Positions 1 through 5,231 of a stretch of 5,231 nt of DNA are shown here, one piece after another. Under the pieces are notes generated by a model. The model was not told where the DNA came from, ran no database searches, and saw only the letters and a program-made list of their open reading frames with translations. A program made the position numbers and the translations under genes. Position 1 is the stretch's first letter. Each line of letters opens with the position of its first letter. This DNA is from CAUZSN01 sp963582345. GTDB lineage: Bacteria > Planctomycetota > Planctomycetia > Planctomycetales > Planctomycetaceae. Location of the stretch: the NCBI GenBank assembly GCA_963582345.1, contig CAUZSN010000177.1:1-5231 (forward strand). Reading direction: 5' to 3'.

Positions 1-91
1 CTGCCTAAGGCACACGAAGGTTAGAGCTCTTTTTGATCATGATTCTTCGCCGTTCGTGCTTGATCCTTGCTTCTCACCGTATTTCCTTATT
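1..91. other. Sequence downstream of the ligase gene, no feature recognised
   Basis: These 91 bases follow the TAA stop of the ligase gene. No hairpin with a T-run is present on the minus strand, so no terminator is called and transcription may continue into a further gene beyond the window. An 11-codon minus-strand frame starting at 40 is too short to support. The perfect short palindrome TGCCTAAGGCA (2-12) is probably chance. Confidence 0.4.
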
Positions 92-2563
92 TTATAGAGG
101 CGGTACCAGCGATTCTTTGTGTTGTCCCAGGCTACGAAGCACCAGGGATTCGATCCATAGGTCCTCGGGCTTTCTATCGCCGGAACGGGCTCGCAGAACA
201 CTTAACGCTTCTTCCAAAAATGGGCGCCGTAATTCCATTTCGGCTGGTTCAGGAAAAAGCAGAGTTGCCGCCTTATACAAAATGCCGGGATCCGCTGGAA
301 GCACGTGCTCGATCGCCTCCTGTGCACTAAGTCGAGTCATACACTGATTTAGAATGTCGGTTAAGTGGTCGGCCGAGTGTTTCAGCGAGTGGTTCCAACT
401 TCGCCACGTCTCATCAAGATCTTCGTGCTGCAACTCTTGGAGGCCACACGCATACCAAACGATTGGATCGGACGGGGACAAGAATTTTGCCCGCCGAAGA
501 TACGATTCACGTGAATCTGCCTTGTCAAAATCACTGACATTGTCAGAGAGCCACAAATGCGGCATGGCCAATAACGGGCAACAGTCGCGTGCTTGCAACC
601 AATGACGAAGCGCAGGATCGAGATACGTCTGTTTCGCGCTTTGCTGTTCTGCCTGGCTTGATTCAGGGATACCCTTCGTCACCGTTTCGAAGATCTCAAA
701 CTGTGTTTCGGCCAAAGCCAGGTGCATCCTGGCATCGGTTGGAACAAAGCGGCTCGCTTCGCCCAAACATAACAATTGTTCTGGGAGGCTTTCCGCACCG
801 GTCGCTAAGGTAAATCGATCGGCCGCAATTCTCAACCGATCGGCACGCGCCGTGTACCAGTACTGACGGCAGAGTAGTAGGCCTAATCCGACAAGCACAA
901 TCGCAGCGATGACGGGTGCAGCCCCACCGATTCGAATCATGTACGTGTCCGAGGATTCAGCGGGCGTGCGCACCGCTAGATTAGGCATCGCATCCGAATC
1001 ACCATCCGAAATGAGATTCTCAGTTCCCAAGCGAGAAAGGTGTGCGGAAAGCAGTACGGCAACAATCGCGACAGAAGGCAAGTGAATTCCGAACTCTCCA
1101 AAACTGTGGATCACGAGTGTAGTGATTGCCATTATTGCTCCAACCACCAATCCGTGCAGCGAACTTCCACGATATGCCCACCACGCCCGTAAACCGGAGT
1201 AGAAAACAAAGCCGATCGCCGTAACGCTGATTGCCAAACGCACGATGCCGCCTTCAACCAACGCCTCTAGGTATTCATTATGTGCGTGCGCATGGCGACC
1301 GCCGGTGAATTGCGTCACATCTCCGTACAGAGGTTCGATGTATTCAAAGGTGCCGTGTCCGGTACCCCAAATCGGAAAACTCGCCGTGACGCCAAACATC
1401 TTGCTCCACAACGGCAGTCGGCTTTCCGCTAAAGCGTTGCCGGTCCAGAGAAGAGTCAATCGCGACTCGAGTATCTCGTTCCATCCGATCCAAGTTAATA
1501 GCGCAATCGATAGCAAGAAAACGCAAAGGATCTGACCCATTCGTCGCAAACTCGAATTCAATGCGGAAACGGCAAAGACCAAGATTGAAAAACAAAAAAG
1601 CATTGATATCGTCCCGCCCCGCGAAAGAGACAGGGGAACGCTGACAATCATCAATGCGAGGCAGAGACAAATCCACAGGGTAGATGGATCGTGGAAGACA
1701 TTCTGCACCTGCCATCGCCATTGCGCAATCGGGCGACTTCCCATTCCCAAATTGGATTCATCCGGTACAAGTGATCTGCTGGACAGCAAGCCCACTCCAG
1801 CAGCAATGCAAAGATTTGCATACATTGCATAATGGCCACGATTTACAAATGGGCCAAAAACACTCCCGTTCGTTGGAAGTCGCCAATATAAAAGGTCGCG
1901 GGCTGGCACTGTAAAGACTTGAATCAAGCCGAATAATGCCAGAAGTGCTCCATTGATCAGAAGTGCGATGCACAATCGTTGTAGCGATCCGGGACCCAGA
2001 TTGTTGAGAGCGACAGCAAAGATCAACAATACAACCAGAACATTCATCATCTCAGCTCTCGTGGAGTAGGGATAAATGCTTATTGTTGAACCTGGTTGTG
2101 AAATCGACACGTGTTCTTCGCCACCGTGTAACACTTCCGGAGAATCCGGGAGCAAGTTTTCATAGAGCGAAGCGGTCGCGGGAGACAATCGTTTTAAGCT
2201 CTTTGGCGACAGCGGCGTAATCTGCCAAGCCGCCAGGAGAAATACACCACAAAGACAGACAAGAACTGGACTCCGCATCCAACGCAATTGCATTTCCAAG
2301 ATTATGCGTACTGCCCAGAGAAAAATCGCAACGGCCACGCCGCATACAAAGCAGAATTCAATCCGAGCTCCGATTCCACCAAATGCCCAAGGTGAAAGAA
2401 CCGCAAGCAACAGCAAGATGAATTCAATGGCGTACGCCAACCACTGCGAAACCGTAACGGAGGCGGTCGATGCTGACCTGGCAGCGTCTTGGACGTTACG
2501 CATAGCTGACGTTTCGGCCAGACCAGTTTGTCGTTTTCGGCGGCTCTTTTTCTGTTTAGCCAT
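92..2563 (-). CDS. O-antigen ligase/polymerase (Wzy_C family) membrane protein with C-terminal TPR-like region
   Basis: Predicted inner-membrane enzyme that ligates or polymerises lipid-linked glycan at the periplasmic face. Numbering is from the ATG at 2563 (823 aa). Residues 2-12 are a basic cytoplasmic tail (AKQKKSRRKRQ). About 12-13 hydrophobic segments follow, near 41-63, 67-88, 98-114, 174-188, 195-218, 242-262, 295-312, 316-336, 343-360, 440-456, 470-485, 492-508 and 546-566. The Wzy_C-type core includes SRGG at 314-317 and the hallmark RHAHAHNEYLE at 423-433, in the periplasmic loop that carries essential Arg/His residues in WaaL-type ligases. HSFGEFG at 486-492 matches a conserved later helix. 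Residues about 575-823 are helical and TPR-like, long for the family, and end abruptly after what looks like half a repeat. An in-frame GTG at 2599 would add 12 residues (835 aa). I prefer the ATG because the lysine-rich tail looks like a natural N-terminus; neither start has a clear ribosome-binding site. Ligase and polymerase cannot be told apart from sequence. Last gene of the cluster. Confidence 0.93.
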   Translation of the reverse strand: MAKQKKSRRKRQTGLAETSAMRNVQDAARSASTASVTVSQWLAYAIEFILLLLAVLSPWAFGGIGARIEFCFVCGVAVAIFLWAVRIILEMQLRWMRSPVLVCLCGVFLLAAWQITPLSPKSLKRLSPATASLYENLLPDSPEVLHGGEEHVSISQPGSTISIYPYSTRAEMMNVLVVLLIFAVALNNLGPGSLQRLCIALLINGALLALFGLIQVFTVPARDLLYWRLPTNGSVFGPFVNRGHYAMYANLCIAAGVGLLSSRSLVPDESNLGMGSRPIAQWRWQVQNVFHDPSTLWICLCLALMIVSVPLSLSRGGTISMLFCFSILVFAVSALNSSLRRMGQILCVFLLSIALLTWIGWNEILESRLTLLWTGNALAESRLPLWSKMFGVTASFPIWGTGHGTFEYIEPLYGDVTQFTGGRHAHAHNEYLEALVEGGIVRLAISVTAIGFVFYSGLRAWWAYRGSSLHGLVVGAIMAITTLVIHSFGEFGIHLPSVAIVAVLLSAHLSRLGTENLISDGDSDAMPNLAVRTPAESSDTYMIRIGGAAPVIAAIVLVGLGLLLCRQYWYTARADRLRIAADRFTLATGAESLPEQLLCLGEASRFVPTDARMHLALAETQFEIFETVTKGIPESSQAEQQSAKQTYLDPALRHWLQARDCCPLLAMPHLWLSDNVSDFDKADSRESYLRRAKFLSPSDPIVWYACGLQELQHEDLDETWRSWNHSLKHSADHLTDILNQCMTRLSAQEAIEHVLPADPGILYKAATLLFPEPAEMELRRPFLEEALSVLRARSGDRKPEDLWIESLVLRSLGQHKESLVPPL

Positions 2564-2672
2564 GAGTCTGCATTCGTCAAGAATCGCAAGAAACAACACC
2601 AGACAGCGTTCGATCGCGAACTTTGTCCGGCAAGATCACCGATTGTGTGACAGACGAACCGTGTTGGCCTGC

Positions 2673-2699
2673 CCGCCTTATGAGATCTATCATCGGCGG
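2673..2699 (-). other. Two-part hairpin in the gap between the export gene and the ligase gene
   Basis: An inverted repeat made of CCGCC/GGCGG (5 bp), a small internal loop, ATGA/TCAT (4 bp) and a 6-base loop centred on AGATCT. It begins about 28 bases after the export-gene stop in the direction of transcription. No run of T follows on either strand, so it does not look like a standard intrinsic terminator. It could attenuate, protect the upstream mRNA end, or be chance. The rest of the gap holds two shorter 5-bp inverted repeats (2705-2718 and 2608-2621) and no convincing promoter or reading frame. Confidence 0.35.
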
Positions 2700-2727
2700 C
2701 CTACATTCTATACAGAATCATCAATGA

Positions 2728-4095
2728 TCATTGGGGATTTTGAACGGTGGCGGTAATGATTCCGTCCAAGCTGCCACGCTGAATGACGCGTCCAAATATG
2801 CTGAAATTCACGACGTTGCTGAAGTAGTTAGCAATCGCTTCGCCCGGCGTCTGCTGTAAAACTAACAGATCACCCGGACGAACTAGAATCCTCTCGCGCG
2901 GATCACGCATGGCCCGGTTCAGGTCCACTTTGATCGGGATTTGACCGCCTCCGGGAGTTCGTCGTATCACGGTTAACAAACTTGGCGACGGATTGCCCAT
3001 CCCACGGGCAATAAGACCACCAGATAGGTTGTTACCTCCAAACGCCCCATTTAGCAAGGAACCTTGAACCTGGACGACGGCTTCTAACACATCCAGGTCA
3101 TAGTCACGTGGAATTTCGTATTCACCAGACGGAAGAAGCCCTCCGGTGTAGAACAAATCGGCGTTTCTCGCCTCTAAGAACACGACGTCTCCAGATTGGA
3201 GAACTACGTCATCGGGGCCAAAGGGCAGCGGTTCATTGGGCGGCCAACGAGTCGGGATCTGAATGACTTGAACTTCGTCGCTCACCAGCTGTATGGGACT
3301 TTCATCCGCCTCAAGTGTTTGTAGCTTCCTCGTTAACTCACGGTTTTGTTGGCCTTTACGGAACACATGGATCGTGTCAAACGCATCGAGCCCCGGAAGT
3401 CCGCCTGTTTCCGTGAGCGCGGTAAGCACATCGTTTTCGTAGGCGCGCAGATTGACGATCTGGCCTGTGCCCCGCTTGCTCGTACCGGCTGCAATTCCGC
3501 CTCGACCACCGGCCGAAAACCCACCCACTTCTTGGCGTATAACGAATACTTTTAACTGTCGCGGCTGCATGAGCGTCACGAAAATCCTCTCACGTCCAGG
3601 CTCCAAGATACCCGCATCGACATAGGCCTTGCGGATCGCGTCATGCGCTTCTTCAATCGTCAGATCAGCAACTGAAATCGGAGCGACGAGCGGCAGCAAA
3701 ACGGTCGCGTCAGCGCGAATTGTGATAGGAAAACCAAGCGCCGGTGACAAGCCGACACCCAATGGGTCAATTTGCGATGGAAAGTAAACAGGTGGTTCTG
3801 CCGACCGCTCATTCGGCGGAGTCATCGGCAGGACTCCATCGATAAAAATGCCTAACACATCATCAGCGGAAAGACGGTATTCTCCAGGCCTTTCGAGAGT
3901 AAGCAACGTCAAAGGAACCGTCTTCATATTCTCGCGGTGCGGTCCCGACAACAACTCGGTCGGCAATCGCCGCACCGGAATCCCATTTGCCACCGGATTT
4001 GTTACGGCCGCACAACCCGTTGCCAGACCGCTCATTACGACCAACCACAAGACGTAGCGACATTGACAAGAACTGCAATTGGGCTGAGTCAGCAT
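2728..4095 (-). CDS. Polysaccharide biosynthesis/export lipoprotein (Wza-like, Poly_export + SLBB domains)
   Basis: Predicted outer-membrane lipoprotein of the polysaccharide export (OPX/Wza) family, which forms or lines the exit channel for secreted glycan. The 455-residue protein has a lipoprotein signal: hydrophobic LWLVVMSGLATGC with the lipidated cysteine at 28 and Ala at +2, compatible with outer-membrane sorting. A Poly_export domain spans about 70-185 (GEYRLSADDVLGIF at 71-84, then ITIRADATVLLPLVAPI at 124-140), with a proline-rich insertion near 88-122. Two SLBB-type beta-grasp regions follow. The first, about 183-310, has a glycine-rich loop at 191-211 and NDVLTALTETGGLPGLDAFD at 221-240. 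The second, about 314-415, contains FYTGGLLPSGEYEIPRDYDL at 315-334 and ends VRPGDLLVLQQ. The C-terminal 40 residues may provide the membrane-spanning helix or strand. The ATG at 4095 is supported by AGGG at 4108-4105, nine bases upstream and overlapping the previous gene's stop, which suggests translational coupling. The wording strongly resembles planctomycete members of the family. Confidence 0.96.
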   Translation of the reverse strand: MLTQPNCSSCQCRYVLWLVVMSGLATGCAAVTNPVANGIPVRRLPTELLSGPHRENMKTVPLTLLTLERPGEYRLSADDVLGIFIDGVLPMTPPNERSAEPPVYFPSQIDPLGVGLSPALGFPITIRADATVLLPLVAPISVADLTIEEAHDAIRKAYVDAGILEPGRERIFVTLMQPRQLKVFVIRQEVGGFSAGGRGGIAAGTSKRGTGQIVNLRAYENDVLTALTETGGLPGLDAFDTIHVFRKGQQNRELTRKLQTLEADESPIQLVSDEVQVIQIPTRWPPNEPLPFGPDDVVLQSGDVVFLEARNADLFYTGGLLPSGEYEIPRDYDLDVLEAVVQVQGSLLNGAFGGNNLSGGLIARGMGNPSPSLLTVIRRTPGGGQIPIKVDLNRAMRDPRERILVRPGDLLVLQQTPGEAIANYFSNVVNFSIFGRVIQRGSLDGIITATVQNPQ

Positions 4096-4104
4096 GTGGT
4101 TCTA

Positions 4105-4108
4105 CCCT
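4105..4108 (-). promoter_or_regulatory. Ribosome-binding site of the export lipoprotein, overlapping the upstream stop codon
   Basis: On the minus strand the sequence reads TAGGG TAGAACCAC ATG. The AGGG core lies nine bases before the export-protein ATG (4095-4093), and its first two bases are the AG of the TAG stop (4109-4107) of the small lipoprotein gene. A ribosome finishing the first gene would sit on this site, so coupled translation is plausible. The match to the anti-Shine-Dalgarno sequence is only four bases. Confidence 0.5.
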
Positions 4109-4877
4109 AGTGTTGTTCCACCGGTGGTAACCGTCGCATCGACTGCTGGGACAGCGATGAGACGGACAACCCTCCCTCATCTTTCAGGCCTTCGGTCCCC
4201 TGTTGGTCAACTCTGCTCATTGGCAGTGCAGGCATCGACCGACGCTCGAAAGTCGCAATCGAGGTTGCAAATTGTCGGATCTTCTGCCACGTTTTTTCGG
4301 TTTCCACGGTATTTCTCGCAGGAGCTACGAATTCTGACATTGGCTCTGGTGGCGGCAATGGCTCCGTCTCAAGAGATGTTTCGTTATCGGTTGATTCCAT
4401 AAGTGGAAGGAAAGAATGGACATCGTGCCATTCCTGTGGTTCCATGTACGCCACTGAAGAAGGAACTGTGACCAGATCGCGGTGCCCACCATCTCGAGCA
4501 GCAACGGCACCCTGTTCAAACCCCACAAACCAATGATGAACGGCCTGATGGCCGGCCACCGATTGATAGTGGCGTCGCCAATAGCGTCTGGGTGGCAACG
4601 GCGGAGGCATGACGCCACCGCCGGCCAACATGTAATCGACGAAACCATACTTAAAACCTCGTGCAAAGTCGTCATTGTGACGACGCTCTGGATCGACTTT
4701 TTCAAGTACGGTACTTGCCAAACTACGGTACCGACGGCACTCAAGCTTTTCATTCACATTTTCGGCAAAGTGTATTGGCTCCAAAACCATGGTGCGGACA
4801 AACTCATGGCCTAAATGGCACCCGCTAAGCGTACAGATCATGAGGGCGCAGAGCGCCTGTTTTGTATCAATGCACAC
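4107..4877 (-). CDS. Proline-rich hypothetical lipoprotein of a planctomycete-type family
   Basis: Function unknown. From the GTG at 4877 the protein has 256 residues and opens with a compact lipoprotein signal: short n-region with one lysine, hydrophobic ALCALMICTL, lipobox LSGC and Cys at 20. The mature part has an Arg/Glu-rich stretch (ECRRYRSLA at 46-54), then FARGFKYGFVDYMLAGGG at 71-88, PPPLPPRRYWRRHYQ at 91-105 and GHQAVHHWFVGFEQGAVAA at 109-127, ending RDLVTVPSS at 133-141. I recognise this order of motifs from planctomycete hypothetical proteins, but know no assigned activity. The last 110 residues are low complexity with acidic and proline-rich parts (ETEPLPPPEP), probably disordered. 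A longer reading from TTG at 4940 (277 aa) is open, but it would bury the signal peptide behind 21 extra residues. No strong ribosome-binding site precedes either start. First gene of the cluster, 11 bp before the export lipoprotein, so a role in envelope or exopolysaccharide export is inferred from context only. Confidence 0.88.
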   Translation of the reverse strand: MCIDTKQALCALMICTLSGCHLGHEFVRTMVLEPIHFAENVNEKLECRRYRSLASTVLEKVDPERRHNDDFARGFKYGFVDYMLAGGGVMPPPLPPRRYWRRHYQSVAGHQAVHHWFVGFEQGAVAARDGGHRDLVTVPSSVAYMEPQEWHDVHSFLPLMESTDNETSLETEPLPPPEPMSEFVAPARNTVETEKTWQKIRQFATSIATFERRSMPALPMSRVDQQGTEGLKDEGGLSVSSLSQQSMRRLPPVEQH

Positions 4878-4982
4878 GATGCCATCGGTTCGATCGCATG
4901 AGACTATTCGGATTTGAGCTAGGAAACATTTTGCATACAACGTTCATGACCCGACAGCAAGGTTGCGGTGCTATCGCGGTCC

Positions 4983-5011
4983 TAGGATGTTACGTAGGAC
5001 TTTCGTTAGGA
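4983..5011. repeat. Three TAGGA boxes at exact 12-bp spacing upstream of the polysaccharide cluster
   Basis: TAGGA occurs at 4983-4987, 4995-4999 and 5007-5011, each exactly 12 bases from the last; the seven-base spacers are not conserved. The first two boxes also contribute to an inverted repeat, GTCCTA (4979-4984) against TAGGAC (4995-5000), and the first lies inside the 8-bp palindrome TCCTAGGA (4980-4987). The group sits about 105-135 bp upstream of the GTG start, where an operator would be expected. No activator or repressor family can be named from the boxes. Confidence 0.45.
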
Positions 5012-5028
5012 ATCGACAGCCCACTATG

Positions 5029-5038
5029 TAAAGCTTTA
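5029..5038. promoter_or_regulatory. 10-bp perfect palindrome TAAAGCTTTA, possible operator
   Basis: TAAAGCTTTA reads the same on both strands and lies one base from the 9-bp tandem repeat array, between it and the TAGGA boxes. The symmetry does not extend further. On the minus strand it runs into TTTACA, which resembles a -35 element, but no good -10 element is found at the right distance, so I do not call a promoter. A chance palindrome is possible. Confidence 0.25.
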
Positions 5039-5039
5039 A

Positions 5040-5075
5040 TGGTTATTAGGGTTATTATGGTTATTCTGGTTATCC
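5040..5075. repeat. Four tandem copies of a 9-bp unit (consensus TGGTTATTA)
   Basis: Four back-to-back 9-base units start at 5040, 5049, 5058 and 5067. The core GGTTAT is identical in all four. Unit 2 has G for T at position 1, unit 3 ends in C, and unit 4 ends in CC. The array lies about 165-200 bp upstream of the preferred start of the cluster's first gene, in non-coding DNA between that gene and a possible divergent gene. It may be a microsatellite-like slippage tract or an array of protein-binding sites. Two units (TTATTC, TTATCC) match only the first half of a DnaA box, so an origin is not supported. Confidence 0.85.
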
Positions 5076-5114
5076 GGTCTGTTGTATTTGCAGTGAATTG
5101 CTAGGTCAGTCAAA

Positions 5115-5180
5115 ATGGACCATGCCGCTTTGAATCGCGAGGCGGCCGAATTCGAAGGCGTTAAGATCCGAAACATATGA
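5115..5180 (+). CDS. Possible 21-residue small ORF or remnant
   Basis: ATG at 5115 to TGA at 5178-5180 encodes a charged 21-residue peptide (it contains NREAAEFEGVKI), preceded by AGG at 5103-5105, nine bases upstream. After its stop the same frame stays open to the window edge, through LEGYEKNEVL and the MAK start at 5223. That could mean a leader peptide for a divergent gene, a decayed 5' end of that gene, or chance. Length alone cannot separate these. Confidence 0.15.
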   Translation: MDHAALNREAAEFEGVKIRNI

Positions 5181-5195
5181 ACATTAAGTCGCCTT
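5155..5195. other. Imperfect inverted repeat just before the possible divergent start
   Basis: AAGGCGTTAA (5155-5164) pairs with TTAAGTCGCCTT (5184-5195) as a ten-base-pair stem with a two-base bulge in the right arm and a loop of about 19 bases. There is no following T-run on the plus strand, so it is not a typical terminator. It would lie in the 5' leader of a plus-strand gene starting at 5223, if that gene is real. Confidence 0.3.
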
Positions 5196-5222
5196 GAGGG
5201 CTACGAAAAGAACGAGGTCTTG

Positions 5223-5231
5223 ATGGCCAAG
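5223..5231 (+). CDS. Possible first codons of a divergent gene running off the window
   Basis: The last nine bases read ATG GCC AAG (Met-Ala-Lys, a common protein start). GAGGT at 5214-5218 lies four bases upstream, a better Shine-Dalgarno match than any other in this window though slightly close. The frame has no stop between 5181 and the edge. With only three codons inside, nothing can be said about the product. A divergent gene would make the 4878-5222 stretch a shared regulatory region. It could equally be part of a longer frame or chance. Confidence 0.3.

Larger units (their letters stand above)
4878..5222. other. Non-coding upstream region of the cluster
   Basis: About 345 bases lie between the preferred start of the small lipoprotein gene and the possible divergent start. 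I see no convincing protein-coding gene on either strand. The only sizeable frame (plus strand, 4862-5104) lacks a ribosome-binding site, begins with TTG, overlaps the signal peptide of the real gene, and owes its repetitive MVI-RVI-type stretch to the 9-bp repeats. The region contains the repeat array, TAGGA boxes and palindromes listed separately. No good pair of sigma-70-like -35/-10 elements was found on the minus strand, so the cluster's promoter is not located. Confidence 0.6.

Noticed and set aside
37..105. Possible frameshift at the 3' end of the ligase gene continuing as RLYKIRKYGEKQG... to a stop at 37
   Set aside because: The shifted frame adds only about 22 residues of no TPR-like character, so there is no sign that it restores a longer domain.
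2304..2756. 150-codon plus-strand open frame opposite the ligase N-terminus
   Set aside because: It is antisense to a well-supported gene, shows no domain-like composition, and has no ribosome-binding site; it is a shadow frame.
4094..4402. 102-codon plus-strand frame opposite the small lipoprotein gene
   Set aside because: Antisense to a gene with clear signal peptide and family motifs; no independent support.
5020..5076. Sigma-70 promoter with TTTACA as -35 on the minus strand
   Set aside because: At 17 bases spacing the -10 position reads CTAACG, a poor match to TATAAT; no alternative spacing is better.
5040..5085. DnaA-box cluster or replication origin
   Set aside because: Units share only TTATTC/TTATCC with the TTATNCACA consensus; the CACA half is missing, and no dnaA, dnaN or AT-rich unwinding region is present.
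4862..5104. 80-codon plus-strand frame with a hydrophobic MVI/RVI/LVI tail
   Set aside because: It starts at TTG without a ribosome-binding site, overlaps the lipoprotein signal sequence of the real gene on the other strand, and its repeated tail is a by-product of the 9-bp DNA repeats.

Overview
This window carries a three-gene, minus-strand cell-surface polysaccharide cluster, most likely from a planctomycete of the Rhodopirellula/Pirellulaceae type. That assignment comes from protein sequence style alone. The middle gene is a Wza-type export lipoprotein with wording I associate with planctomycetes (NDVLTALTETGGLPGLDAFD, FYTGGLLPSGEYEIPRDYDLDVLEAV). The first gene has the GFxxGFVDYMLAGGG...PPRRYWRRHYQ block of a hypothetical family I know only from planctomycetes. 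The last is an O-antigen-ligase-type membrane protein with a long helical, TPR-like tail. Base composition is close to 50% GC and Shine-Dalgarno signals are weak, which also fits. No database search was possible.

Layout in the direction of transcription (right to left): (1) 5231-4878 is a non-coding stretch with regulatory-looking structure. It holds four tandem 9-bp TGGTTATTA-like units, a 10-bp palindrome, three TAGGA boxes at exact 12-bp spacing, an imperfect hairpin, and at the far right edge a possible start (ATG at 5223) of a divergent plus-strand gene. (2) 4877-4107 is a small, proline-rich predicted lipoprotein of unknown function. (3) 4095-2728 is a polysaccharide export lipoprotein (Poly_export plus SLBB domains). 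It starts 11 bp after the previous stop, and its best ribosome-binding sequence overlaps that stop codon. (4) 2727-2564 is a gap of about 164 bp with a two-part hairpin but no convincing terminator. (5) 2563-92 is an O-antigen ligase/polymerase-family protein with a C-terminal TPR-like region. (6) 91-1 is a downstream remainder with no recognisable gene.

How the genes fit together (inference): the membrane ligase/polymerase joins lipid-linked glycan units at the periplasmic face of the inner membrane. The export lipoprotein would form or contribute to the outer-membrane exit channel. The small lipoprotein, co-transcribed and probably translationally coupled to the exporter, is a candidate envelope accessory part. 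No glycosyltransferase, flippase or tyrosine autokinase is visible, so the window is probably part of a larger locus.

There is no CRISPR array, tRNA, rRNA or insertion sequence in the window. The most interesting items are the repeat-rich region upstream of the cluster and the uncharacterised lipoprotein.
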